This document shows positions 19,490 to 27,694 of a stretch of DNA of 64,000 nt, in pieces (within the stretch, counting starts at the first letter, position 1; the number at the start of each line of letters is the position of its first letter). The stretch is from JANPEZ01 sp031423155. GTDB lineage: Bacteria; Actinomycetota; UBA4738; HRBIN12. The stretch is from the NCBI GenBank assembly GCA_031423155.1, contig JANPEZ010000011.1:1-64000 (forward strand), read 5' to 3'. The position numbers and the translations under genes are program-made. The notes beneath the pieces are model-generated. The model was not told where the DNA came from, did no database searches, and worked only from the letters and a program-made list of their open reading frames with translations.

Positions 19490-19578
19490 GGAGACGTGCC
19501 TGAGAGGCCGAAAGGAGCCGCCTGCTAAGCGGTTAGGGGGATAAAACTCCCTCCCGGGTTCGAATCCCGGCGTCTCCG
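19490..19578 (+). tRNA. tRNA-Ser(GCU)
   Basis: An 89-nt class II tRNA. The acceptor arm GGAGACG (19490-19496) pairs with CGTCTCC (19571-19577), with discriminator G at 19578 and CCA not encoded. Anticodon stem GCCGC/GCGGT holds loop CTGCTAA with anticodon GCT at 19524-19526. A long variable arm precedes the T arm GGGTTCGAATCCC. TACAAT at 19477-19482 ends 7 nt before the mature 5' end, a likely -10 element. Confidence 0.95.
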
Positions 19579-19624
19579 CCGGCGGCTCATGTCCTGGCCG
19601 TTCCCATCCAGCCCGCATGCTCGC

Positions 19625-19640
19625 TTCACACCTTCTTCAT
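19625..19640 (+). promoter_or_regulatory. Putative OmpR-type direct repeat upstream of the copper island
   Basis: TTCAC at 19625 and TTCAT at 19636, spaced 11 bp, 48 nt before the small membrane protein gene. The same repeat with the same 11-bp period occurs at 22021/22032 and 23069/23080. Winged-helix response regulators bind such tandem half-sites on one DNA face. Confidence 0.5.
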
Positions 19641-19688
19641 CGCGCAGGCCGAGGCTCTCGGTAGCTGGATGTTCGGAGGTGGATCGGA

Positions 19689-19871
19689 ATGAACGTTCGC
19701 GAACCGAAGTCGAGGAAGCTCTCGCCGTTGGCGATCATCGCTGGGCTCGCCCTGGTCTTCGCCGTCGTCTACCTCGCTCCGCTCCAGGGGTTGCTGCTGG
19801 TCGGTCTGTGGCTGATCTGCCCGCTGCTCATGATCGGCATGCACGTGTCGGGTCGTCACCACGGGCCTTAG
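19689..19871 (+). CDS. Small membrane protein, DUF2933-like
   Basis: A 60-residue peptide with a basic N-terminus, two closely spaced hydrophobic segments (about 14-31 and 34-51, joined by a short loop) and the C-terminus CPLLMIGMHVSGRHHGP. The CPL(x)MxxMH then HH pattern is like DUF2933 proteins, short membrane peptides usually found beside copper ATPases. GGAGGT (about 19676) gives a good ribosome binding site. Position before the two-component system and the copper genes supports the reading; the metal role is inferred from Met/His residues and context. Confidence 0.65.
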   Translation: MNVREPKSRKLSPLAIIAGLALVFAVVYLAPLQGLLLVGLWLICPLLMIGMHVSGRHHGP

Positions 19872-19958
19872 CGCTCAGGAACCATCGGTCAGCGGCATGA
19901 CGCCGTACGATGGGTGCCTCGAAGGGGCGGACGCCGCCGCGACGATCGAGGGAGGCGC

Positions 19959-20660
19959 GTGGGCAAGGCGACGATCCTGGTCGTGGACGACGAGCGCAAG
20001 ATCCGAGACCTCGTCCGTTCCTACCTCGAGGCCGAGGGCTACTCGGTGCTCACGGCGGATTCCGGGCAGACGGCTCTCGAGATCGCGCTGCGCGTACGAC
20101 CTGACGTTATCGTCCTTGATCTGATGCTCCCGGACATTTCCGGTGAAGAGGTGACGCGCGCTCTCCGTGAGACTTCCGACGTGCCGATCCTCATGCTCAC
20201 CGCGAAGGCGACGGAGGACGATCGCGTCAGCGGCCTGCGCCTGGGGGCCGATGACTATCTCGCGAAGCCGTTCAGTCCGCGCGAGCTGGCCGCACGCATA
20301 GAGGCGATCCTTCGAAGGATCAAGGGCGCCGGCCCGGGCGGAGAAGTGCTCTCCTTCGATTCCGGCCGGCTCGCCATCGACAAGGAAGCCTGGGAGGTTC
20401 GCGTGAACGGGGAGCAGGCGCACCTGACGAGGAGTGAGTTCGATCTGCTCGCAGCGCTTGCGTCCCGTCCTGGGCGCGTGTTCTCTCGCTACGAGTTGGT
20501 GACGCGGGTCCAGGGCTTCGACTACGAGGGGTACGAGCGAACGATCGACGCGCATGTGAAGAACCTGCGTCGCAAGCTGGCGGACGATCCGCGCTCGCCT
20601 AAGTACGTCGTGACGGTCACCGGCGTCGGCTACAAGTTGGGGGCCTCGTCCGATGGCTAG
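19959..20660 (+). CDS. OmpR/PhoB-family response regulator
   Basis: A 233-residue two-component regulator. Receiver domain: acidic pocket VVDDE (D10, D11), phosphoacceptor in VLDLMLP (D54), T and K switch residues in MLTAKA and LAKPF. The C-terminal winged-helix domain ends with KYVVTVTGVGYKLG, the PhoB-type wing. GTG at 19959 is chosen because GGAGG lies at 19951-19955 and the reading GKATILVVDDE is the normal family start. It overlaps the kinase gene by 8 nt. Likely targets are the repeat boxes at 19625, 22021 and 23069. Confidence 0.92.
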   Translation: MGKATILVVDDERKIRDLVRSYLEAEGYSVLTADSGQTALEIALRVRPDVIVLDLMLPDISGEEVTRALRETSDVPILMLTAKATEDDRVSGLRLGADDYLAKPFSPRELAARIEAILRRIKGAGPGGEVLSFDSGRLAIDKEAWEVRVNGEQAHLTRSEFDLLAALASRPGRVFSRYELVTRVQGFDYEGYERTIDAHVKNLRRKLADDPRSPKYVVTVTGVGYKLGASSDG

Positions 20661-22107
20661 GCGTTCCTTCGCCTTCCAGCTCACCGCCGCCTTCGTGGGA
20701 GTCGGGATCGCCTCTGCCGCGGTCGCGGCGATCCTGGTCAACGCCGAGTTCGGCAGGCGTTTCACCAGCTACCTCGATGAGCGCCAACTCGCTCAGGAGC
20801 AGCAGGTCGCGGCGGCCCTAGCCGACGCCTACAGCCTCTCCGGGGATTGGTCGAGCGCCAACCTGGTGCCGGTGGGGTCGCTCATCGCGATGGAGGGCGG
20901 AACCCTCGAGGTCCAGGACAACACGGGATCCGTCGTGTGGGTGGCCGACGAGTCAACCACGGGGGTGGACCCCGCAATGCACCGAGAGATGATGGGCGCC
21001 GGACAGCTTGGTCCGGAACGCAAGCTGCCCATAGACGTTGAAGGCAAGGTGGTCGGCTACGCGGCCATCCGGCTTCCGGTCGAGGGCCTCCTTCCCCATG
21101 ACGTCTCGTTCCGCGATTCGGTCAATCGTCTCTTGGTCATCGGGGGGGTCGCCGCAGCGGCCGTAGCACTCCTGCTCGGGTTGCTTCTCGCCAGGCGGGC
21201 GATCGCGCCCGCCCGGTCACTCACGGGCGCGGCCCGTGCGTTCGCCGGCGGCGACCGTAAGACCCGCATCTCCTCCGATAGGGACGATGAGTTCGGAGAG
21301 ATGGCGGATGCGTTCGACGCGATGGCCGACGCCGTGGACGAGGAAGACCGCGTCCGCCGGACGTTCGCATCGGACGTCGCGCACGAGCTACGCACGCCTC
21401 TTGCGATCTTGCGGACGAGCGTCGAGTCGATGCAGGACGGTGTGGCCCAGCCGGATGCCGCGTCGATGGCATCCCTGCACGAAGAGGTACTTCGGATGGC
21501 TCGCCTCATCGAGGACCTAGAGACGATCGCGCAGGCGGACGCGGCGCGGTTCTCCTTGCGGAGAGAACCGGTCGATCTCGGGGCCGAGATCCGGAAGCTG
21601 CTGCAGGGCTTCCTCGATCGGTTCACGGAAGAAGGGATCGAACTGCGCAGCGAGATCGAAGAAGTCACTGTTCAAGGCGACCCCGTGCGTCTCCGTCAGA
21701 TCCTCTCGAACCTGCTCTCCAATGCGCTTAAGTTCACTCCGCCTTCGGGCCGCGTGACTGTGTCGCTCAAGTCAGGGGGCAGCTCGGCTCTGATCGAGGT
21801 GGTCGATACAGGCCCAGGTATCGAGGACGACGAGATCGGGCGCGTCTTCGACCGCTTCTACCGCGGCAGGTCGGTGCGCGCGGGAGGGTCCGGGATCGGC
21901 CTCGCCGTTGTGCGAGACCTGGTGGAAGCTCACGACGGGGAAGTTTCGGTCGAGAGCCGGCCGGGGCAGGGCGCCCGGTTCGCAGTCATCCTGCCCAACG
22001 CACAGGAATCGTTAGCTGCCTTCACCACTCCTTCACACCCGGAAGCGAAGGTCCAAGTGAAGGAGGAGATGGATGATGGCGAACAAGACACGGTGGTTGG
22101 TCGGTAG
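20653..22107 (+). CDS. Sensor histidine kinase
   Basis: A 484-residue membrane kinase. TM1 (about 10-30), a periplasmic sensor (about 31-158), TM2 (about 160-180), HAMP, HisKA with the phosphoacceptor His in DVAHELRTPL (H244), then HATPase_c with N box NLLSNALKFTP, G1 DTGPGIEDDEIGR, FDRFYRG and G2 GSGIGLAVVRDLVEAHDG. The sensor contains MHREMM (109-114), a Met/His cluster suited to copper or silver. Its 3' end overlaps the next gene's 5' end (22073-22107) in another frame. Partner of the response regulator upstream. Confidence 0.92.
   Translation: MARRSFAFQLTAAFVGVGIASAAVAAILVNAEFGRRFTSYLDERQLAQEQQVAAALADAYSLSGDWSSANLVPVGSLIAMEGGTLEVQDNTGSVVWVADESTTGVDPAMHREMMGAGQLGPERKLPIDVEGKVVGYAAIRLPVEGLLPHDVSFRDSVNRLLVIGGVAAAAVALLLGLLLARRAIAPARSLTGAARAFAGGDRKTRISSDRDDEFGEMADAFDAMADAVDEEDRVRRTFASDVAHELRTPLAILRTSVESMQDGVAQPDAASMASLHEEVLRMARLIEDLETIAQADAARFSLRREPVDLGAEIRKLLQGFLDRFTEEGIELRSEIEEVTVQGDPVRLRQILSNLLSNALKFTPPSGRVTVSLKSGGSSALIEVVDTGPGIEDDEIGRVFDRFYRGRSVRAGGSGIGLAVVRDLVEAHDGEVSVESRPGQGARFAVILPNAQESLAAFTTPSHPEAKVQVKEEMDDGEQDTVVGR
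22021..22036 (+). promoter_or_regulatory. Putative OmpR-type direct repeat inside the kinase 3' end
   Basis: TTCAC at 22021 and again at 22032, an 11-bp period, 36 nt before the ATG of the Met/His-rich protein. The box lies within the coding end of the kinase gene and matches the boxes at 19625 and 23069. Confidence 0.5.
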
Positions 22108-22408
22108 CACAGTGGTCGCGGTGGCCTTCGCGCTTACCGTAGGCTTGGCCGGCGCTATGGGATCGGGCTCGACCCGCAGCGGCATGATGGGTTCGGGCTC
22201 GACCGGTGCCGGAATGATGAGCGACAGCATGGCCGGGCACGTGAGCGGGGGCAACATGGCATCCATGCACGACAGCATGATGGCCTCGATGGGAGGACAG
22301 GTTCCCGTGGAACTGCTGGCCCAGTGCGAGGCTCTCCATGCTGAGATGGGTTCCTACATGGGTGGCGCGACCGGCAGGCCTCCGCACGCCTCACATCACA
22401 ACGGCTGA
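22073..22408 (+). CDS. Secreted Met/His-rich protein, probable copper binder
   Basis: A 111-residue exported protein. The signal peptide runs to about residue 28 (ends GLAGAMG). The mature part is Ser/Gly rich with about 13 Met, many as MM or SM, and His residues including a C-terminal HASHH cluster. Such low-complexity Met/His sequences bind Cu(I) or Ag(I) in exported chaperones. AGGAGG (22061-22066) with 6-nt spacing fixes the start at the double ATG (22073). It begins inside the kinase gene. No named family recognised; the metal role is inferred from composition and context. Confidence 0.65.
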   Translation: MMANKTRWLVGSTVVAVAFALTVGLAGAMGSGSTRSGMMGSGSTGAGMMSDSMAGHVSGGNMASMHDSMMASMGGQVPVELLAQCEALHAEMGSYMGGATGRPPHASHHNG

Positions 22409-22571
22409 ATCCGCGGCATGGCTCACTGGCAGGCCGCCCCCTCTTCGTCCTCATCGGCGCGACCGGAAGGATCGTCTGGGAACAGAACTACCTCTCGATG
22501 TGAGGTACCGAGCAACGTGGCGGGCATCATCGCCGGCCACCCGCCCCTCAGGATCTGAAAGGAGCCCGCCC

Positions 22572-23036
22572 ATGAAGCGTTGGCTGATACTCCTCGCCGT
22601 CATCTCGGCATCCGTGTTCGCGGCCTGCTCGAGCCCCGGTACTGGCTCGATGGGAGGTATGGACGACGCCGCGGCGGGGGGGCCGGGGGATCCAGCATCG
22701 GTCGACAGGGTAGTGGAGATCCAGATGATGGACGCCCTGGCCTACGACCCCGCGAGCGTCTCGGTCGGCGTCGGTGAGACCGTGAAGTTCAACGTCACGA
22801 ACACCGGCACAACCGACCACGAGTTCGTCCTCGGTGACCAGGCCAAGCAAGACGATCACGAGGCTCAGATGGCGGGCAGCTCGATGTCCATGGGCGAGTC
22901 CAACGTGTTGAAGATTGCTCCGGGCGAGACCGGGTCGCTGGTTTGGACCTTCACCGCCGCTGGGACACTGTTGTACGCGTGCCACGAGCCTGCTCACTAT
23001 GCAGGCGGCATGGTAGGGATGATCACGGTCACGTAG
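22572..23036 (+). CDS. Cupredoxin-like lipoprotein (blue copper domain)
   Basis: A 154-residue protein. AAAGGAG precedes the ATG. Lipobox FAAC places the lipidated Cys near residue 19, so the domain faces outside. The cupredoxin fold shows type 1 copper ligands: His in TTDHEFVLG, then Cys, His and Met in YACHEPAHYAGGMVGM. A Met/Gly-rich linker separates anchor and domain. Likely a copper carrier or electron donor; between the Met/His-rich protein and the ATPase, a periplasmic copper-handling role is favoured. Confidence 0.85.
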   Translation: MKRWLILLAVISASVFAACSSPGTGSMGGMDDAAAGGPGDPASVDRVVEIQMMDALAYDPASVSVGVGETVKFNVTNTGTTDHEFVLGDQAKQDDHEAQMAGSSMSMGESNVLKIAPGETGSLVWTFTAAGTLLYACHEPAHYAGGMVGMITVT

Positions 23037-23046
23037 GCCCTGGTTC

Positions 23047-23084
23047 TTCACTCCCGCTCTGCGGACCCTTCATCGCTCGTTCAC
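23047..23084 (+). promoter_or_regulatory. Putative OmpR-type repeat array upstream of the ATPase genes
   Basis: TTCAC at 23047, TTCAT at 23069 and TTCAC at 23080; the spacings are 22 and 11 bp, so all three lie on one helical face. The last repeat ends 38 nt before the SHOCT gene. A possible -10 (CACACT, about 23094) follows. Confidence 0.5.
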
Positions 23085-23122
23085 ACGCCGGCGCCACACT
23101 GGCCTCGACAAGGAGGACAGTC

Positions 23123-23365
23123 ATGATGTGGCAGGGAGGAAATGGTGCCTGGGGATACCTGTGGATGATCCTCGTTTGGGTGGTGATCATCGGGCTCATC
23201 TGGGCGGGATATCGGGCCTTCGGTTCCGATCGCCGGCCCGAGCCCGGGCGTGACCCGAAGGAGACACTTGCCGAGCGCTTCGCCAAGGGCGAGATTGACG
23301 CCGAGGAATATCGCGAGCGTTCGGCCGTTCTCGAGGAGAAGCGCACGCGCATGAGCGGTCGCTGA
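23123..23365 (+). CDS. Small membrane protein with SHOCT domain
   Basis: An 80-residue protein: one N-terminal transmembrane helix (about 11-30, WGYLWMILVWVVIIGLIW) then a cytoplasmic SHOCT motif, seen as LAERFAKGEIDAEEYRERSAVL. SHOCT peptides accompany many membrane proteins; their role is unclear. AAGGAGG (23110-23116) supports the double-ATG start. The ATPase gene follows 36 nt downstream on the same strand with its own ribosome binding site, so the two are probably co-transcribed under the repeat array. Confidence 0.85.
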   Translation: MMWQGGNGAWGYLWMILVWVVIIGLIWAGYRAFGSDRRPEPGRDPKETLAERFAKGEIDAEEYRERSAVLEEKRTRMSGR

Positions 23366-23401
23366 CCTAGCTCGCAGGCCAGAGTCCGAGGAGGCACGGG
23401 G

Positions 23402-25459
23402 ATGAATCACGATCACTCGGCGCACGCCGCCGCCGTCGCAACCTCCGACGAGGTGATGGGGCACGGCGGACATGGCGCCATGTCGATGGACTCCATGGTC
23501 CGCGACATGCGGAACCGCTTCCTGGCGGCCGCGGTCTTCTCCGTGCCGATCCTGCTCTGGTCGCGGATCGGGCGTGAGGTCATGGGATTCCGCGCTGCCG
23601 CTCCGTTCGGTATCCGCGACGACGTCTTCCAGCTTGTGCTGAGCCTGCCCGTAATCGCCTACGCGGCGTGGATCTTCCTCGATGGTGCCGCCAGAGCGCT
23701 GCGCGCTCGCACGCTGGACATGATGGTTCTCGTCGCAACGGCGATCGCCGCCGGATGGATCTACTCAGTCTCTGTAACTCTCACGGGTGGCGGCGAGGTC
23801 TTCTACGAGGCCGTGACGATCCTCGCCGCATTCGTACTGCTCGGACATTGGCTCGAGATGCGAGCTCGGGGAGGCGCTAACCAGGCCATCAGGACCCTGC
23901 TCGATCTGGCTCCCTCCATGGCAGAGGTTCTGCGTGATGGAGAACTCGTCCAGGTTCTGACCGCGGACGTGGTCGTCGGCGACCTCCTGCTGATCCGCCC
24001 CGGGTCGAAGGTGCCGGTCGACGCCGAGGTCATCGAGGGAGAGAGCGAACTCGACGAGTCGATGGTGACCGGTGAGAGCCTTCCGGTGTCCAAGCGGCCG
24101 GGTTCCAAGCTCATCGGCGCGACGATCAACCGCAACGGCACGCTTCGCGCCCGGGCAATAGCGGTCGGCTCGGATACCGCGCTCGCGCAGATCGTCCGGT
24201 TGGTTCAGGAGGCTCAGAACTCGAAGGCTCCCGGACAGCGCCTGGCCGATAGGGCAGCCTTCTGGCTGGTTCTCGTAGCGCTCGTCGGAGGTCTGCTGAC
24301 TCTCTTGGCCTGGCTGGCCGCGGGTCGATCGTTGAGCACGGCGATCCTGTTCGCGATAACGGTCGTCGTCGTCACCTGCCCCGATGCCCTCGGTCTTGCG
24401 ACTCCGACCGCGATCATGGTTGGAACCGGTCTGGGCGCCGAGCGGGGCATCTTGTTCAAGAACGCGATGGCGCTGGAGATGGCCGCGCGGATCCAGGTCG
24501 TCGTTCTCGACAAGACGGGCACTCTTACGAAGGGCGAGCCCGAGGTCGTTGGTGTAGAGGTGTCGGGGATAGAGGCGAATGAGATGCTTCGCTTCGCCGC
24601 CGCGGTGGAGCGTGAGTCAGAGCACCCGCTTGCCGAGGCGGTCGTGCGTCACGCCGACAGGTCCGGTGTTCCCGCCGCGGCCGCGGAAGCGTTCGAGAGC
24701 GTGCCAGGTCAAGGCGCGCGAGCCAAGGTGGAAGGCCACCTCGTCGCCGTCGGGAATCAGCGTCTCATGACGACTGATGGGGTCAGCCTCGGGAGCCTCG
24801 CCGAGCGTGGGACCAAGATGGCCGAGGGTGGCCGCACGACGGTGATAGTCGCTATCGACGGCGATGCAGTAGGTCTGATCGCTATCGCCGATGCCTCCAG
24901 ACCTACCTCGCGCGAAGCGGTGAGAGCGCTTAGGGAGCGGCAGATCGACGTCGTCATGCTGACCGGGGACAACGAGGTGACCGCTCGTCGCATAGCTGGC
25001 GAGCTGGGTATCGAACATGTCATGGCAGAGGTTCTGCCCGGTGACAAGGCTGCGAAGGTGGCGGAGTTGCAGCGCGCGGGCAGGCGTGTGGCGATGGTTG
25101 GTGACGGGGTGAACGATGCTCCCGCGCTCGCGCAGGCCGATCTGGGGGTCGCGATAGGCGCCGGGACAGATGTCGCCATCGAGACCGCCGATGTCGTGCT
25201 CATGCGGTCGGATCCGATGGATATCCCCACGGCGCTCGCGATCGGAGTCGGAACGCTCCGAAAGATGCGCCAGAACCTGGGGTGGGCGGTGGGCTACAAC
25301 GCGATCGCCATCCCGATCGCGGCGGGCGTATTCGCGCCGACCTTCGGCCTCGTCCTGCGACCTGAGATAGCGGCTCTGTCGATGTCCGGCTCCAGCTTCA
25401 TCGTTGCGACGAACGCTCTGCTGCTCAAGCGCCTCGGGCTTCCGTCGAGGACCGACTAG
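23402..25459 (+). CDS. Heavy-metal P1B-type ATPase with a CPD metal motif
   Basis: A 685-residue metal pump. It lacks an HMA domain; instead residues 1-33 are His/Met rich (HDHSAH, GHGGHGAMSMDSM), as in CopB-like pumps. Eight helices are expected; the actuator motif is MVTGESLPV, the phosphorylated Asp is in DKTGTLTKGE (D370), the ATP site has SEHPLAEAV, and VAMVGDGVNDAPAL closes the P domain. The transmembrane metal motif is TCPDALGLATPT, residues 326-328 being Cys-Pro-Asp rather than the common CPC or CPH. GGAGG precedes the ATG. Copper or silver export is likely from context; the unusual motif leaves metal specificity open. Confidence 0.9.
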   Translation: MNHDHSAHAAAVATSDEVMGHGGHGAMSMDSMVRDMRNRFLAAAVFSVPILLWSRIGREVMGFRAAAPFGIRDDVFQLVLSLPVIAYAAWIFLDGAARALRARTLDMMVLVATAIAAGWIYSVSVTLTGGGEVFYEAVTILAAFVLLGHWLEMRARGGANQAIRTLLDLAPSMAEVLRDGELVQVLTADVVVGDLLLIRPGSKVPVDAEVIEGESELDESMVTGESLPVSKRPGSKLIGATINRNGTLRARAIAVGSDTALAQIVRLVQEAQNSKAPGQRLADRAAFWLVLVALVGGLLTLLAWLAAGRSLSTAILFAITVVVVTCPDALGLATPTAIMVGTGLGAERGILFKNAMALEMAARIQVVVLDKTGTLTKGEPEVVGVEVSGIEANEMLRFAAAVERESEHPLAEAVVRHADRSGVPAAAAEAFESVPGQGARAKVEGHLVAVGNQRLMTTDGVSLGSLAERGTKMAEGGRTTVIVAIDGDAVGLIAIADASRPTSREAVRALRERQIDVVMLTGDNEVTARRIAGELGIEHVMAEVLPGDKAAKVAELQRAGRRVAMVGDGVNDAPALAQADLGVAIGAGTDVAIETADVVLMRSDPMDIPTALAIGVGTLRKMRQNLGWAVGYNAIAIPIAAGVFAPTFGLVLRPEIAALSMSGSSFIVATNALLLKRLGLPSRTD

Positions 25460-25489
25460 AGCCTGCTGAGCGAACGACCGCCCGTATGA

Positions 25490-26176
25490 GGTCCCAGTGG
25501 CACTCTCCGAAGTGGCGACCGCCCGGCTCATCCGGAGGCCCGGGCCGCCAGCCAGATCATCCGAGCCAACGAGGAGATCTTCTTCAGTCCCGGCTATTCC
25601 TTCTGGGACACGCTGGCAACGGTTCTGGTGTTCCACCCAGAGATCGCTACCTGGGAAGAGGCCTCTGTTCTGGTGACGGCCTCGGAAGACGCCGGTGCGG
25701 GATGGATCGATCGCTGGGACGAAGGTTCGCCGGTTCGATTCGCGACCTCCGTGCCCGACCCGGCCGCGTTCGAAGAGGAGTACCTGTCGGTGCTAACGGG
25801 AGACACGATCACGCAGGTCCAGCCGGACCCGACGATCACGGTTACGTTCGAGGGGAAGCGGTGCACGATCGAACCCCGCCGGATAACGGCCGGACCTCAG
25901 ATCGTCGCCTATGTCGATAAGTCCGGAGAGCCCGGCGGCGGCGGCCTGCTGATCTCGTTGACCGACCCGATGACCTATGAGGGACTTAGGGACTTCCTCG
26001 GTCCGGACGGGTCGGTGCTGCCCAATGACACACCGCCGCCGAAGGGGCTCGGATTGGTCACCTTCCTGGCAGGGACTTTGCAGGAAGCGCAGGTCGACCC
26101 GTCGGTGATCGCCGGGGTCTGCGCGACCGAGAAGGGGCAGGGATGGCTCACGCCGCCGGTCGAGGCAGAGCCGTAG
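25490..26176 (+). pseudogene. 5'-truncated nucleoside-hydrolase-like gene
   Basis: An open frame of 228 codons from the stop at 25487 to 26176. Its first part resembles the C-terminal part of inosine/uridine-preferring nucleoside hydrolases: IIRANEEIFFS, then YSFWDTLATVLVFHPEIAT and an SPVRFATSV strand pair, followed by a beta-rich tail of about 100 residues (ITVTFEGKRCTIEPRRI) like C-terminal domains of some exported actinobacterial proteins. The catalytic Asp-rich N-terminus (DxDxxxDD) is absent, and no ATG, GTG or TTG occurs in frame before 25628, which is already inside the domain. It begins 30 nt after the ATPase stop, so the ATPase end seems to have been joined to a decayed gene. A shorter GTG-started product from 25628 (182 residues) is possible. 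Confidence 0.55.
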
Positions 26177-26200
26177 CTGCGGCCGAAAGCAAGGTGGCCG

Positions 26201-26980
26201 TCAGGTCCTGCGCGCGATGTACGCGTCGCACATCCGGATGAGCCGATCCCGGTCGAAGCTCGCATCGTGCCCGGCGTGAACGATCGTCACGGGAAGCTCT
26301 CGTAGGCGCCTCATCGTCGCGAGGTAAGCGTTGATGTCGGATGTCGGTGCCGTATCCAGCAGGGGCTCCTCCCCGTAGACGGCATCGCCGGAGAACAGCA
26401 TCCTGCGCTCCTGATCCCACAGACCGATGCTTCCGCGGGTATGTCCCGGTAGGTGAAGGACCTTGAAAGACCTGTCTCCCAGGTCGATGACGTCTCCTTC
26501 CTCCACGAGCCTGGTCGGTATGCCTCCCGGCGGACGGAACTCCTCCGGGTCGAAGTCCGGTGTCGGCTGTGAGTCGATGGCCACTTCCGGGACCGGGAAA
26601 CCGGCGCAGGCCATCTGCTCGGCGACTTCGTCCCAAACGTCGCGACGCAACAACAACGGATGTGGGCGGGCGACATCATCCGCATCCAGCGGATGGGCGA
26701 TGCGTTCGTCGAACTCGCCGAGGCCGCCGGCATGATCCATGTGGCCGTGGGTGGCGAGGGCCATCAGGGGTTTCTCGCGGTTCTCGCGGAAGGAGTCGAC
26801 GAGCGGGCGAAGGCTGGCCAGGCCGTTGCCGGCATCGACGAGCAAGTCGGCCTCCGAGCCCTCGAGGAGCCAGATGTTCGAACGGATGAGGATGTCGGCG
26901 TGCGGCTCGGTGATGCACGTGAGACCGCCCTCGCTGACGCTGGAGAACCATCGCTCGCAGATGGGAAGCCGCCCGCCCAA
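26201..26980 (-). CDS. Metallo-beta-lactamase-fold hydrolase
   Basis: A 259-residue MBL-fold hydrolase. Zinc motif THGHMDHAGG, then LPGHTRGSIGLWD, FSGDAVYG and the last His in VHAGHD. It starts with TTG at 26980 behind AGGAGG. Glyoxalase II-like and RNase J-like readings do not fit: the length and the short insert point to a small-molecule esterase or quorum-signal lactonase type, but the substrate cannot be assigned. It runs opposite to its neighbours; 24 nt separate its stop from the pseudogene. Confidence 0.82.
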   Translation of the reverse strand: MGGRLPICERWFSSVSEGGLTCITEPHADILIRSNIWLLEGSEADLLVDAGNGLASLRPLVDSFRENREKPLMALATHGHMDHAGGLGEFDERIAHPLDADDVARPHPLLLRRDVWDEVAEQMACAGFPVPEVAIDSQPTPDFDPEEFRPPGGIPTRLVEEGDVIDLGDRSFKVLHLPGHTRGSIGLWDQERRMLFSGDAVYGEEPLLDTAPTSDINAYLATMRRLRELPVTIVHAGHDASFDRDRLIRMCDAYIARRT

Positions 26981-27024
26981 AGTACCCTCCTAGAAGTTGC
27001 TGCGAGGATAGGGGCTGAAGGTTG

Positions 27025-27660
27025 ATGACGCATCGAGCCGATAAGGGATCGGTGGGGCCTTTGAGACGAAGTTTCGCGGTTGCGCTCCTGCTTTCGCTCG
27101 CGCTCATCGTGCCGGCCGGCGCCAACCCTCCTCCGTCCGCGGTGACCGTCGATGTCCTCGAGGACTTCTTCCTTCCCTCGATCGTGCCTCTGGCGCGCGG
27201 TGGAACGGTGACTTGGGACTTCTCGGGGGCCGGCGCGTCGCACACGGCAACGGACGACACCGGCATGGGTCTGTACGACTCCGACATCGTTCGCCCCGGC
27301 GGCCCCGACTTCTCCTACACGTTCGCGGCGGCGGGCGACTACGCGGTCGTGTGCACCTTGCATGTGGGGATGGACGGACGGGTTGAGGTCCCGGTGCGCG
27401 CGGCGCCCCCGAAGGGTTCCATGTCCAGCGACTTCACCATCACTTGGTCGAAAGCGCTCGCCGCAACCGGCTTCGTCTTCGACGTCATGGTGAAGCGGAA
27501 GGGCCGAACGTGGCAGACCTGGCAGGACGGAGTGACGATCAGGCAAGCGGGCTTCGGTCCGGATTCACCCGGGACGTACTTCTTCCGAGCGAGGCTGCGC
27601 CGCGAAAGCACCGGTGCGCACTCCGGCTGGTCGGGGTCGGCGAAGATCATCGTGAACTGA
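27025..27660 (+). CDS. Secreted cupredoxin-domain protein
   Basis: A 211-residue exported protein. A signal peptide (LRRSFAVALLLSLALIVPAGA) is followed by a cupredoxin domain (about 38-125) with type 1 copper ligands: His in ASHTATDD and Cys-His-Met in CTLHVGM. A C-terminal beta domain (WQTWQDGVTIRQ, SGWSGSAKIIV) looks like an Ig/fibronectin-type fold. The start is uncertain: ATG at 27025 gives a long N-region; GTG at 27052 or TTG at 27061 would give a more usual signal peptide. A second cupredoxin only 4 kb from the copper island. Confidence 0.75.
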   Translation: MTHRADKGSVGPLRRSFAVALLLSLALIVPAGANPPPSAVTVDVLEDFFLPSIVPLARGGTVTWDFSGAGASHTATDDTGMGLYDSDIVRPGGPDFSYTFAAAGDYAVVCTLHVGMDGRVEVPVRAAPPKGSMSSDFTITWSKALAATGFVFDVMVKRKGRTWQTWQDGVTIRQAGFGPDSPGTYFFRARLRRESTGAHSGWSGSAKIIVN

Positions 27661-27694
27661 GGGCCCACAGGCCGCTGTTAGACTGACCCGACCC

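Noticed and set aside
22409..22571. Riboswitch or fourth TTCAY box before the cupredoxin
   Set aside because: TCAC and TTCG words occur but not with 11-bp spacing, and no fold is visible.
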